A stretch of DNA of 64,000 bases from WTFV01 sp965200895 (GTDB lineage: Bacteria; Acidobacteriota; Vicinamibacteria; Vicinamibacterales; UBA8438): NCBI GenBank assembly GCA_965200895.1, contig CBDAVM010000002.1, positions 434,001-498,000 of the forward strand. The letters run 5' to 3'. The notes beneath the pieces were generated by a model. The model did no database searches and was not told the DNA's origin. It saw only the letters and a program-made list of their open reading frames with translations. How positions within the stretch are numbered: the first letter of the stretch is position 1; each line of letters opens with the position of its first letter. Below, in pieces: positions 24,989 through 33,550 of the stretch. The position numbers and the translations under genes were made by a program.

Positions 24989-26821
24989 TTACGTTGCCCG
25001 CTTCGGCCGCAGGTTCGCGGCCAGGACCTCCTTGCGCAGTCGGATGCTGCGGGGGGTGATCTCCACCAGCTCGTCGTCGTCGATGAACTCGATCGCCTGC
25101 TCCAGGTTCAGCAGTCGCGGCGGCACCAGCCGCAGCGCCTCCTCGGCGGTGGACGAGCGCATGTTGGTCAGTTTCCTCTCCTTCGTCACGTTGACGTCCA
25201 GGTCGGCCGGCCGCGCGTTCTCCCCGATGATCATGCCCTCGTAGACCGGCGTCCCGGCGTCGAGGAAGATCTCGCCGCGCTCCTGCAGGTTGTAGATGGC
25301 ATAGGTGGTCGCCTTCCCGGCCCGGTCGGCCACCAGCACGCCGGTCGGCCGGCCGGGGATGGGCCCGTTCCATGGCTCCCAGCCCGCGAACAGGTGATGC
25401 ATGACGCCGGCGCCGCGCGTGTCGGTGAGGAACTGCGACCGGAAGCCGATGAGCCCGCGCGTCGGGATCCGGAACTCCAGCCGGACCCGGCCGCTGCCGT
25501 GGTTCACCATGCGGGTCATCGTGGCTCGCCGGTTGCCGAGCTGCGCGATGACGACGCCCTGGTAGTCCTCGGCCACGTCGATGACCAGCTCCTCGACCGG
25601 CTCCTCGGTCCGCCCGTTCCGCCGCCGGGTGACGATGCGGGGGCGCGAGACCTGCAGCTCGTAGCCTTCCCGCCGCATCATCTCGATGAGGATCGACAAC
25701 TGCAGCTCGCCGCGCCCGACCACCTGCACCTGTTCCGGCGCGTCGGTGTCCTCGACCCGGATCGACACGTTGCCGACCAACTCCCGCGCGAGCCGGTCGC
25801 GGAGATTGCGCGAGGTGACGTACCGGCCTTCGCGCCCCGCCATCGGGGACGTGTTGACCCCGAAGACCATCGAGACGGTCGGCTCGTCCACGTGCATCGG
25901 CGGGATTGGCCGCGGATCGTCCGTGCTGGTGATGGTCTCCCCGATGGTGATCTCGTCGATCCCGGCCAGGCAGATGACGTCGCCGGCGGACGCCTGTGAC
26001 ACCTCCATCCGTTGCAGGCCGTCGAAGACGTACAGCTTCGTGACCCGTGTCCGCTCGACCGCGCCGTCCAGCTTCGAGACCGCGATCGCGTCGCCGGTCG
26101 CCACCCGGCCGTTGACGATGCGGCCGATGGCGATTCGTCCCAGGTAGTCGCTCGCATCGAGGTTGGCCACCAGCACCTGCAGCGGGGCGTCGGGATCGCC
26201 CGACGGAGGCGGCATCCGCTCGGCGATGGCGTCGAGCAGGGGGCGCAGGTTCCGTCCCGGCACGGCGGGGTCGTTACTGGCCGTGCCTGCCTTCGCGTTG
26301 GCGTAGAGCACCGGGAACTCGATCTGCGCGTCGGTGGCGTCGAGGTCGATGAACAGGTCGTAGATCTCGTCGAGCACCTCGGCCGGGCGCGCGTCGGGCC
26401 GGTCCATCTTGTTGATGACGACGATCGGCGGCAGTCCCTGCTCGAGCGCCTTGCGCAGGACGAAGCGGGTCTGCGGCAGGGGCCCCTCGGAGGCGTCGAC
26501 GAGCAGCAGCACGCCATCGACCATCGTCAGGGTGCGTTCGACCTCGCCGCCGAAGTCGGCGTGGCCCGGCGTGTCGACGATGTTGATGATCAGGTTGCGA
26601 TAGCGGATGGCCGTGTTCTTGGCCATGATGGTGATGCCGCGCTCGCGCTCCAGATCGATGTTGTCGAGGGCGCGCTCCGCCACGCGCTCGTGCGCGCGGA
26701 AGACGCCGCTCTGGTGCAGCATGGCGTCGACCAGCGTGGTCTTGCCGTGGTCCACGTGGGCGACGATCGCGATGTTGCGGCGGAGGGAGTTGGCGGCGCC
26801 GGCGTCGGCGGGCGCTCTCAT
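24989..26821 (-). CDS. typA: Translational GTPase BipA/TypA
   Basis: 610 aa. Ribosome-associated GTPase of the EF-G family, needed for ribosome assembly and stress adaptation. The G1 motif AHVDHGKT is at residues 21-28. The switch I region ERERGITIMAKN, G3 DTPGHADFGGEVER and G4 NKMDRPDA are intact. The EF-Tu-like domain 2 and the BipA-specific C-terminal domain (GLIGFRSQFLTDTRGAGVMHHLF, KERKLTNMRSST) follow to full length. The ATG at 26821 was preferred to a TTG 12 codons upstream; neither has a clear ribosome binding site. Confidence 0.95.
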   Translation of the reverse strand: MRAPADAGAANSLRRNIAIVAHVDHGKTTLVDAMLHQSGVFRAHERVAERALDNIDLERERGITIMAKNTAIRYRNLIINIVDTPGHADFGGEVERTLTMVDGVLLLVDASEGPLPQTRFVLRKALEQGLPPIVVINKMDRPDARPAEVLDEIYDLFIDLDATDAQIEFPVLYANAKAGTASNDPAVPGRNLRPLLDAIAERMPPPSGDPDAPLQVLVANLDASDYLGRIAIGRIVNGRVATGDAIAVSKLDGAVERTRVTKLYVFDGLQRMEVSQASAGDVICLAGIDEITIGETITSTDDPRPIPPMHVDEPTVSMVFGVNTSPMAGREGRYVTSRNLRDRLARELVGNVSIRVEDTDAPEQVQVVGRGELQLSILIEMMRREGYELQVSRPRIVTRRRNGRTEEPVEELVIDVAEDYQGVVIAQLGNRRATMTRMVNHGSGRVRLEFRIPTRGLIGFRSQFLTDTRGAGVMHHLFAGWEPWNGPIPGRPTGVLVADRAGKATTYAIYNLQERGEIFLDAGTPVYEGMIIGENARPADLDVNVTKERKLTNMRSSTAEEALRLVPPRLLNLEQAIEFIDDDELVEITPRSIRLRKEVLAANLRPKRAT

Positions 26822-27016
26822 GGGGCGAGGGGCCCCGACGAAACGGTCACCGGCCAATTATCTCACGGTGTCGAGCGGCGGGCCGGGTTGGCCGGACGCG
26901 CCGGCCCGGAGGCACACCGCCGGCGGCCTGCTTCGTGCCGGCGCGGCGGAACCGCGCCCCCGAAGCTGATATCGTTGACGGCTGCGGAACAGTTTTCCTG
27001 TCGGGAGGGTGTGGGC

Positions 27017-29167
27017 ATGCGAGGGAAGTCCGTGAAAGTAGCGGCGGTGGTCGCGGCGCTGGTGCCCGGCATCGGCGTCCCGTTCGAGGGTGGCGTGCGC
27101 GAGGTCGCCGGACAGCAGGAGATGACCGACAATCCGTTCTTTACCGAGAGCACGCTGCCGTACCGGTTGCCGCCGTTCGACCGGATCGAGGACGCGCACT
27201 ATGCGCCGGCGTTCGAGCGCGGCATGGCGGAGCAGATCGCCGAGATCGAGGCCATCGCCTCCCGATCGGAGCCGCCGACCTTCGAGAACACGATCGTCCC
27301 GCTCGAACGTTCGGGACGGCTGCTCGATCGTGTGGCGTCGACGTTCTTCAGCCTCGCCAGCGCGCACACCAACGACGCCATCAACGCGGTCCGCAACGAG
27401 ATGTCGCCGCGGCTGGCCGCGCACACCGACCGCATCCTGCTCGACGCGGACCTGTTCGCGCGGGTGCAGACGCTCTACGACCAGCGCGGCTCCCTGGGGC
27501 TCGACGACGAGTCGCGGCGGCTCGTCGAGGAGTACCACGTCGATTTCGTGCGGGCCGGGGCGCGGCTGTCCGAGTCGCAGAAGGAGCGGATGCAGGAGAT
27601 CAACGCGGAACTGGCGGCGCTGTCGAGCCGCTTCACCCAGAACGTGCTGGACGAGGTCAACGCCGCGGCCGTGGTGGTGGAGACCCGCGAGGAACTCGTC
27701 GGACTCTCGGAGAACCGGATCGCGTCGGCGGCCGCGGCCGCGGCGGCGCGCGGCCTGGAGAACCGGTACGTCATCCCGCTGCTGAACACCAGCGGCCAGC
27801 CGGCCCTGGCGTCGCTCGACGACCGCGGCCTGCGCGCGCGCATCATGCGTACGTCGCTGGCGCGCGGGAGCCAGGGCGGCGAGTACGACAACCGCGAGGT
27901 GATCACCACGATGGCCCGGCTGCGGGCCGAACGGGCCGCGATGCTTGGCTACCCGAACCACGCCGCCTACATCCTGGAGCGCCAGACCGCGCAGACGGTC
28001 GAGGCGGTCAACGAGCGGCTCGCCAGCCTGACCCCGCCGGCGGTGGCGAACGCCGAGCGGGAGGCGGCCGATCTGCAGGCGATGGCCGACGCGGAAGGCG
28101 CCGACCTGGAACTGGCGGCCTGGGACTGGTCCTACTACACCGAGAAGGTGCGGGCCGATCGCTACGCGTTCGACGCGTCGCAGCTCCGTCCCTACTTCGA
28201 GCTGGACAACGTCCTCCACAACGGCGTCTTCTTCGCCGCCAACCGGCTCTACGGGCTGACCTTCGAACTGCGGCCCGAGCTGCCGGTCTACCACCCGGAC
28301 GTGCGGGTCTGGGAGGTGTTCGACGCCGACGGGTCCGCGCTGGGGCTGTTCCTCGGCGACTTCCACGCCCGGCCGTCGAAGCGGGGCGGGGCCTGGATGA
28401 ACGCCTACGTGTCGCAGTCCCACCTGCTCGGCACGTCCCCCGTGGTGGCGAACCACCTCAACGTGCCGGAGCCGCCGGCCGGCGAGCCGACGCTGCTGAC
28501 CTTCGACGAGGTGACGACGCTGTTCCACGAGTTCGGCCACGCCCTGCACGGCCTGTTCTCCGACGTGCGTTATCCGTACTTCGCGGGCACGTCGGTGCCG
28601 CGCGATTTCGTGGAGTACCCCTCGCAGGTCAACGAGATGTGGGCCACCTGGCCGGAAGTGCTGGAGAACTACGCCGTACACCACGAGACCGGCGAGCCGA
28701 TGCCGGCCGACCTGCTCGAGAGGGTGCTCGCGGCGCAGCAGTTCAATCAGGGCTTCGCCACCACGGAGTACCTCGCCGCGTCGCTGCTCGATCAGGCCTG
28801 GCACCAGTTGACGGCTGACGAGATCCCGGCCGCCGCTGCCGTCGAGGCGTTCGAGGCAGATGCGCTGGAGGCGGCGGGGGTGGCCCTGGCCGCGGTGCCG
28901 CCGCGCTACCGCAGCACCTACTTCTCGCACATCTGGAGCAGCGGCTACTCGGCCGGCTACTACTCCTACATCTGGAGCGAGGTGCTCGACGCCGACTCCG
29001 TCGAGTGGTTCAAGGAGAACGGCGGCCTGCTCCGCGACAACGGCGACCACTTCCGCCGGACGCTGCTGTCGAAGGGGGGCAGCGTCGACGCGCTGACGCT
29101 CTTCCGCGACTTCCGGGGCGCAGACCCGGACGTGCGACCGCTGCTGGTGCGCCGCGGGCTGGACTGA
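27017..29167 (+). CDS. M3-family zinc oligopeptidase (Dcp/OpdA type), exported
   Basis: 716 aa. Signal-like N-terminus (VKVAAVVAALVPGIGVPF), then the all-helical M3 fold. The zinc site HEFGHALH lies at residues 504-511 (His504, Glu505, His508), and the third ligand is expected in the EYPSQVNEMW region shortly after. The C-terminal HIWSSGYSAGYYSYIWSEV is the substrate-lining segment characteristic of peptidyl-dipeptidase Dcp and oligopeptidase A. It degrades short peptides, probably in the periplasm. GGGAGGG precedes the ATG. Confidence 0.92.
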   Translation: MRGKSVKVAAVVAALVPGIGVPFEGGVREVAGQQEMTDNPFFTESTLPYRLPPFDRIEDAHYAPAFERGMAEQIAEIEAIASRSEPPTFENTIVPLERSGRLLDRVASTFFSLASAHTNDAINAVRNEMSPRLAAHTDRILLDADLFARVQTLYDQRGSLGLDDESRRLVEEYHVDFVRAGARLSESQKERMQEINAELAALSSRFTQNVLDEVNAAAVVVETREELVGLSENRIASAAAAAAARGLENRYVIPLLNTSGQPALASLDDRGLRARIMRTSLARGSQGGEYDNREVITTMARLRAERAAMLGYPNHAAYILERQTAQTVEAVNERLASLTPPAVANAEREAADLQAMADAEGADLELAAWDWSYYTEKVRADRYAFDASQLRPYFELDNVLHNGVFFAANRLYGLTFELRPELPVYHPDVRVWEVFDADGSALGLFLGDFHARPSKRGGAWMNAYVSQSHLLGTSPVVANHLNVPEPPAGEPTLLTFDEVTTLFHEFGHALHGLFSDVRYPYFAGTSVPRDFVEYPSQVNEMWATWPEVLENYAVHHETGEPMPADLLERVLAAQQFNQGFATTEYLAASLLDQAWHQLTADEIPAAAAVEAFEADALEAAGVALAAVPPRYRSTYFSHIWSSGYSAGYYSYIWSEVLDADSVEWFKENGGLLRDNGDHFRRTLLSKGGSVDALTLFRDFRGADPDVRPLLVRRGLD

Positions 29168-29278
29168 CGCGGCGGCGGGCTTCGTCCGTCCGGTACGCGG
29201 CGCGGGCAGTCAGGCGGGCGTCGAGTTCGTCACACCGCAGGGTCGACGTGTGGTGTACCCGATAATGACGCGGTGCCG

Positions 29279-30298
29279 ATGTCCGTCCACGTCGCCTTCC
29301 TCGGCTGCGGCTTCATCGCCGGGGTCCACAGCGGACACCTGCGGCGACTCGGAGGCGAGTGCGTCCCGAGCTACGCCAGTCGGGACCGCGTGAGGGCGGA
29401 GGCGTACCGGTCGCGGCACGGGGGAATCCGCAGCTTCGGGGACTATCGCGCGGCGATCGAGGATCCCGGCGTCGACGCCGTCGTCGTTGCCGTGCCGCCG
29501 CGGCTGCATCTCGATCTGACGCTGCAGGCGCTGGCCGCCGGGAAGCACGTGCTGGTGGAGAAGCCGGCATTCCCGCGGCTGGCCGACTACGAGCAGGTCC
29601 GGGAAGCGCGCGACCGTGCGGGTCGGGTCGTCCTGGTGGGAGAGAACGACCACTACAAGCCGCTGGCCCTGTGCCTGCGCCGGCTTCTGGCCCGGGGCGC
29701 GATCGGCGAGTTGATCCTGGCCCACTTCACGACGCTGGTGCGCAAGTTCAAGGCGGCCGGCGACTGGCGCAACGACGAGGCGCTGGCGGGCGGCGACGCG
29801 TTCTTCGAGGAGGGGATCCACTGGCTGCACGTCGCCAACAGCCTGGGACCGACGATCACGGCGGTTCACGGCTATCGGCCCCCGCCCGCCGCGCAAACGG
29901 GGCCGGATGCCCGCGCCAAGACGATGCTGGCGGCGTTCCGTTACGACAACGGCGCGGTCGGGTCGCTGCACTACTCGCGCGAGGTCCCGTCGCTGTTGCG
30001 CGGCGTGCGGTTGTCGAAGCTGTTCGGACGCGACGGCATCATCACCTTCGAGTCGAACGGCGGCTTCGTCCTGGTGCGCGGGCGGGCGCGGGCGTGGCCG
30101 GAGGTGCGGTTCCCCGGCTTCCGCGACATCCGCGGCTACCAGGCCATGTACCGGGACTTCGCGCGGTCGATCCGCACCGGAGGCGCCCCGCAGATGAACC
30201 TGGAGGCGGCGATGGCCGATCAGCGCCTGATGGAGCGCATCTACGCTACGGCGGATGCCTCTCCGGGTCCGGATCCCGGGGTCGTGGTGGAGGGCTGA
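29279..30298 (+). CDS. Gfo/Idh/MocA-family oxidoreductase
   Basis: 339 aa. The Rossmann fingerprint HVAFLGCGFIAGVHS starts at residue 3. The signature AAGKHVLVEKPAF with the catalytic-type lysine and the later EEGIHWLHVAN, with histidine, are typical of NAD(P)-dependent sugar or inositol dehydrogenases. A GTG two codons upstream (29273) is an equally possible start; no ribosome binding site decides. First gene of a tight three-gene set with the GMC oxidoreductase and the VOC protein, suggesting a shared oxidative pathway on a sugar-like or cyclic substrate. Confidence 0.88.
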   Translation: MSVHVAFLGCGFIAGVHSGHLRRLGGECVPSYASRDRVRAEAYRSRHGGIRSFGDYRAAIEDPGVDAVVVAVPPRLHLDLTLQALAAGKHVLVEKPAFPRLADYEQVREARDRAGRVVLVGENDHYKPLALCLRRLLARGAIGELILAHFTTLVRKFKAAGDWRNDEALAGGDAFFEEGIHWLHVANSLGPTITAVHGYRPPPAAQTGPDARAKTMLAAFRYDNGAVGSLHYSREVPSLLRGVRLSKLFGRDGIITFESNGGFVLVRGRARAWPEVRFPGFRDIRGYQAMYRDFARSIRTGGAPQMNLEAAMADQRLMERIYATADASPGPDPGVVVEG

Positions 30299-30309
30299 CG
30301 GCAGATCTT

Positions 30310-31830
30310 ATGCGCCAGTGCTTCGACCTCGTCATCGTCGGCAGCGGCGCCGGCGGCGGCACGCTGGCGCAGGCCCTGGCGCCGACGGGGGCCAGGATCC
30401 TGATCCTGGAGCGCGGCGGGTTCGTCCCGCGGGAGCCCGAGAACTGGGATCCGACCGCGGTCTGGAAGCACCTGCGCTACCGCACCACGGAAACCTGGCT
30501 GGACCGCCGCGGGCGGCCCTTCCTGCCGTACACCCACTACTGCGTCGGCGGCAACACGAAGTTCTGGGGCAGCGTCCTGTACCGGCTGCGGAAGGAGGAC
30601 TTCGAGCCGGTGGAGCACCTCGGCGGCATCTCGCCCGCGTGGCCCATCGACTACGCGACGCTGGCGCCCTACTACGAACGGGCCGAGCGGCTCTACCAGG
30701 TGCACGGCGAAGCGGGAGACGACCCGACGGAGCCGCCGCGCGGGCCGTATCCCCACCCGCCGATCCCGCACGCGCGCGAGATCGCCGAGACGGTCGAGCG
30801 GCTTCGCGAACAGGGACTGCATCCGTCGCCGCTCCCGCTCGGGCTGATCGATCCGGGTGCGCCGGACGGCTGCATCCTCTGCAACACCTGCAACTCGTTC
30901 CCGTGCCAGCGACACGCGAAGAGCGAAGCGGAGGTCTGCTGCGTCCGGCCCGCGACCGGACAGGAGAACGTCACGCTCTGGACACGGGCGTTCGCCCGCC
31001 GTCTGCTCACCGACGCCCGCGGCCGGCGGGTCGCCGCCGTCGAGGTCCAGCGCGACGGGGAGACGCTGCGGGTCGAGGCGCCGCTGGTCGTCGTCTCGTG
31101 TGGTGCGGTCAACTCGGCAGTGCTGCTGCTGCGCTCCGCCAACGACCGCCACCCCGACGGACTGGGCAACGCTTCGGGGCTGCTGGGCCGCCGCTACATG
31201 GCGCACCTGGCGACCATGATGCAGGGCTTCCATCCCTTTCGGCTGAACCATGCGGTGTTCCAGAAGACGGTGGGGATCAACGACTTCTACTTCAGCGGGC
31301 CGCGGACGCGCCATCCGCTCGGCCAGATCCAGGCGCAGGGCCGGACGCACGGCGTGATGGGGCAGACGGTCGTCCCCTGGGTGCCCGTCCGGGCGTACGA
31401 CGCCTGGATGGCGCGCGGGGTCGACTGGCTCGCACTGTCCGAGGATCTGCCGCGGCAGGACAACCGCGTCGTCGTCGATGTAGGTGGCCGCATCCGGCTG
31501 GACTACCGTCCCAACAACAGGCGGGCGCACCGCCGGCTCGTGCGCCAGATGCGACGGATTCTGCGCCGCCTCGGGTACCTGGCGGTAATGACCCACTCGC
31601 ACGGGACCAGGAACACCACCCACCAGTGCGGGACGCTCTGTTTCGGAACCGATCCCCGGACGTCGGTGCTGGATCCCTTCTGCCGGTCGCATGACGTGGA
31701 GAACCTGTTCGTGGTCGACGCGTCGTTCTTTCCGTCGTCGGCCGCCGTCAACCCCGGGCTGACCATCGCGGCGCAGGCGTTGCGGGTGGCCGACCACATC
31801 GCCGAGACCGAACTGAGGAGCCTGTCGTGA
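30310..31830 (+). CDS. GMC-family FAD oxidoreductase
   Basis: 506 aa. The FAD-binding fingerprint VIVGSGAGGGTLAQALA is followed by ILILERGG, YCVGGNTKFWGSVLYRLR, a Cys-rich patch CILCNTCNSFPC as in bacterial GMC enzymes, VVVSCGAVNSAVLLLRS, and the C-terminal FVVDASFFPSSAAVNPGLTIAAQA with the conserved active-site Asn. Oxidises an alcohol or sugar hydroxyl with FAD. The start lies 11 bases after the previous stop, and its own stop overlaps the next start. The large open frame continuing upstream to 29359 is a shadow. Confidence 0.9.
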   Translation: MRQCFDLVIVGSGAGGGTLAQALAPTGARILILERGGFVPREPENWDPTAVWKHLRYRTTETWLDRRGRPFLPYTHYCVGGNTKFWGSVLYRLRKEDFEPVEHLGGISPAWPIDYATLAPYYERAERLYQVHGEAGDDPTEPPRGPYPHPPIPHAREIAETVERLREQGLHPSPLPLGLIDPGAPDGCILCNTCNSFPCQRHAKSEAEVCCVRPATGQENVTLWTRAFARRLLTDARGRRVAAVEVQRDGETLRVEAPLVVVSCGAVNSAVLLLRSANDRHPDGLGNASGLLGRRYMAHLATMMQGFHPFRLNHAVFQKTVGINDFYFSGPRTRHPLGQIQAQGRTHGVMGQTVVPWVPVRAYDAWMARGVDWLALSEDLPRQDNRVVVDVGGRIRLDYRPNNRRAHRRLVRQMRRILRRLGYLAVMTHSHGTRNTTHQCGTLCFGTDPRTSVLDPFCRSHDVENLFVVDASFFPSSAAVNPGLTIAAQALRVADHIAETELRSLS

Positions 31831-32339
31831 GAGCCCGATCCTTCAGCCATGCCGGCATCACTGTCTCCGACTTCAACGCCGCGGTGAAGTTCTACTGGGA
31901 CGTCTTCGGCTGTCCGCTCGTGGGGGTCGCCGACCAGCCGTCGGATCGCGTGCGGAGCTTCTTCGGTGTCGACGCGGCCGCCCCGAGCTGCAAGGTGGGC
32001 TGGATCCGCGTGCCGGGAGGCGCGGTGTTGGAGATCTTCGAGTTCCAACCCCACCAGCGGCCGGTCGACATTCCGTGGAACCGGGTGGGCCTGACCCACA
32101 TCGCCTTCAACGTCCGCAACACGCAGAAGTGGCACGACTACCTCGTCGCCAAGGGGGTCGAGTGCGTCGGTCGGCCGGAGCGCTCGCCGCGCGGCCACTC
32201 GTTCTTCTTCGCGAAGGACATGGACGGGAACCTGATCGAGCTGATGGACCTCGGCTACAAGTACCACGTGCTCGCCTGGCTCGGGCCGCTCGGCGGGTTC
32301 CTGTTCCGGCGGGGAATGTACAGGCGCTACTACGAATAG
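31827..32339 (+). CDS. VOC-superfamily (glyoxalase/dioxygenase fold) protein
   Basis: 170 aa. Two beta-alpha-beta-beta-beta modules: one from FSHAGITVSDFNAAVKFYWDVF, the second from GLTHIAFNVRNTQKWHDYL to DMDGNLIELMD. A His near each module start and a Glu at each module end (EIFEF, IELMD) match the family's metal ligands. The reaction is undefined and could be a dioxygenase, epimerase or lyase. GTG start overlapping the GMC gene's stop by four bases (GTGA), a translational-coupling arrangement. Confidence 0.85.
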   Translation: MRARSFSHAGITVSDFNAAVKFYWDVFGCPLVGVADQPSDRVRSFFGVDAAAPSCKVGWIRVPGGAVLEIFEFQPHQRPVDIPWNRVGLTHIAFNVRNTQKWHDYLVAKGVECVGRPERSPRGHSFFFAKDMDGNLIELMDLGYKYHVLAWLGPLGGFLFRRGMYRRYYE

Positions 32340-32447
32340 GCGCGTATCCGCCGGCGGCACCTGGAGCGTCGTCATCCCGCCCCCGGATCCTGACGGCAGC
32401 CGCGATCCGCCGCGCGGGCGGCCCGGCGGACGCCGTCCCGGAGGAGG

Positions 32448-32951
32448 CTACCGGCGGTGGTCGACGACGTGCTCGACTTCGATCATTCTGCCGCCGGCCA
32501 CGGTGATGACATTGTCGCCGGCAAGGCGCTCCCCGAATGCCCCGTAGCGCGCCGCGATGTCGGACGGCTGCGGCGGAAGGGGAAACCGCACCACGACGCG
32601 TACGCTGCCGCGGGGCCAGTTGAACGTATTGATGCGCGTCCAGAACTGGCCTCCGGTGACCGTGGCCCGGCCCGACTCGATCAGGTTCGTGGCCGGCCAG
32701 TCCTCCGCCGGTGTGGTGCCGCCCATCTCGTGCGTCACCTCGTAGTCGACGAACGCGCCGTCGGGAAGGTCGGTCGTGCCCTCGATCCAGAGCTGCCGCC
32801 ACTCGGAGCGGTGTTCGACGCGGAGCTGGACGGTCTCCGTGCCCGAGGCGGTATCGGAGGCCGCCCCGCCGGAAGCGCCGCACCCCGACGCCGGACCGAT
32901 TGCGGGCGGAACGAGCAGGAACAGCAGTCCCATCAACCGTGCGCGGTGCAT
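32448..32951 (-). CDS. Hypothetical lipoprotein
   Basis: 167 aa. A hydrophobic signal (LMGLLFLLVPPAIGPASGC) ends in a Cys that would suit lipid attachment, then a Gly/Ser/Thr linker and a compact, probably all-beta domain (VQLRVEHRSEWRQLWIEG, VRVVVRFPLPPQP). I do not recognise the domain. Two in-frame ATGs exist, at 32960 and 32951. The first is part of a TATAATG sequence that looks like the promoter -10 element, so the second is preferred and the message may be nearly leaderless. Confidence 0.6.
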   Translation of the reverse strand: MHRARLMGLLFLLVPPAIGPASGCGASGGAASDTASGTETVQLRVEHRSEWRQLWIEGTTDLPDGAFVDYEVTHEMGGTTPAEDWPATNLIESGRATVTGGQFWTRINTFNWPRGSVRVVVRFPLPPQPSDIAARYGAFGERLAGDNVITVAGGRMIEVEHVVDHRR

Positions 32952-32958
32952 CGAAAAC

Positions 32959-32966
32959 ATTATAGT
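32959..32966 (-). promoter_or_regulatory. Candidate -10 element (TATAAT) of the lipoprotein gene
   Basis: A consensus TATAAT on the minus strand about 10 bases before the chosen ATG. No good -35 box is seen 17 bases upstream. The gap to the divergent LOG gene is only 23 bases. Confidence 0.35.
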
Positions 32967-32974
32967 GGGCGTTG

Positions 32975-33550
32975 ATGGAGCCCCTTCCGCGGCTGCCCGT
33001 GGTCGGTGTGATGGGGTCGGGCCGCGAGCCCCACAGAAGACGCGCGCATCGCCTTGGGGAGTGGATCGCGCGGGCCGGATTCCACCTGCTGACGGGGGGC
33101 GGTCCGGGTGTGATGGCCGCCGTCACCGAGGCCTTCGTCCGCGTGGCGGAGCGCCGTGGCGCCGCCATCGGCATCCTGCCGGCCGCCGCGGGCGGGCAGG
33201 GAGGCGCTGCGCCGCCGGGATACCCGAATCCATGGGTCGAGATCGCGGTGCGCACGCATCTGGACCAGGTGGGCGCGGACGGCGCCGGCCACGCCTCGCG
33301 GAACCACCTGAACGTGCTCTCGTCCGACGTCGTCATCGTGCTTCCCGGATCGGCGGGGACGGCGAGTGAGGCCCGCCTGGCGCTGCGCTACGAGCGCCCG
33401 TGCATCGCCTGGCTGGCCAATCGGGTCGACGTGCCCGGATTGCCGGAGGAGGTGCCGGTCGAACCGCGGTTCTCGGCGGTGGAGACGTTCGTCCGGCGGG
33501 CATGCGGACGCGCCGGCGCCGATCAGGGGTCGGGGACGGTCATGCGGTAG
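32975..33550 (+). CDS. LOG-like nucleotide-binding Rossmann protein
   Basis: 191 aa. VVGVMGSGR opens a Rossmann fold. GGGPGVMAAVTEAF and PGSAGTASEARLAL match the two signature loops (GGGxGxM and PGGxGTxxE) of the lysine-decarboxylase-like/LOG family, many members of which are nucleotide 5'-monophosphate phosphoribohydrolases. Here the second loop reads PGSAGT instead of PGGxGT. The ATG at 32975 follows a TTG at 32972. The last 28 bases overlap the end of the convergent TPR gene. Confidence 0.8.
   Translation: MEPLPRLPVVGVMGSGREPHRRRAHRLGEWIARAGFHLLTGGGPGVMAAVTEAFVRVAERRGAAIGILPAAAGGQGGAAPPGYPNPWVEIAVRTHLDQVGADGAGHASRNHLNVLSSDVVIVLPGSAGTASEARLALRYERPCIAWLANRVDVPGLPEEVPVEPRFSAVETFVRRACGRAGADQGSGTVMR

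Noticed and set aside
26012..27016. An extension of the M3 peptidase frame far upstream
   Set aside because: It runs antisense through bipA. The ATG at 27017 with its ribosome binding site and signal peptide is clearly the start.
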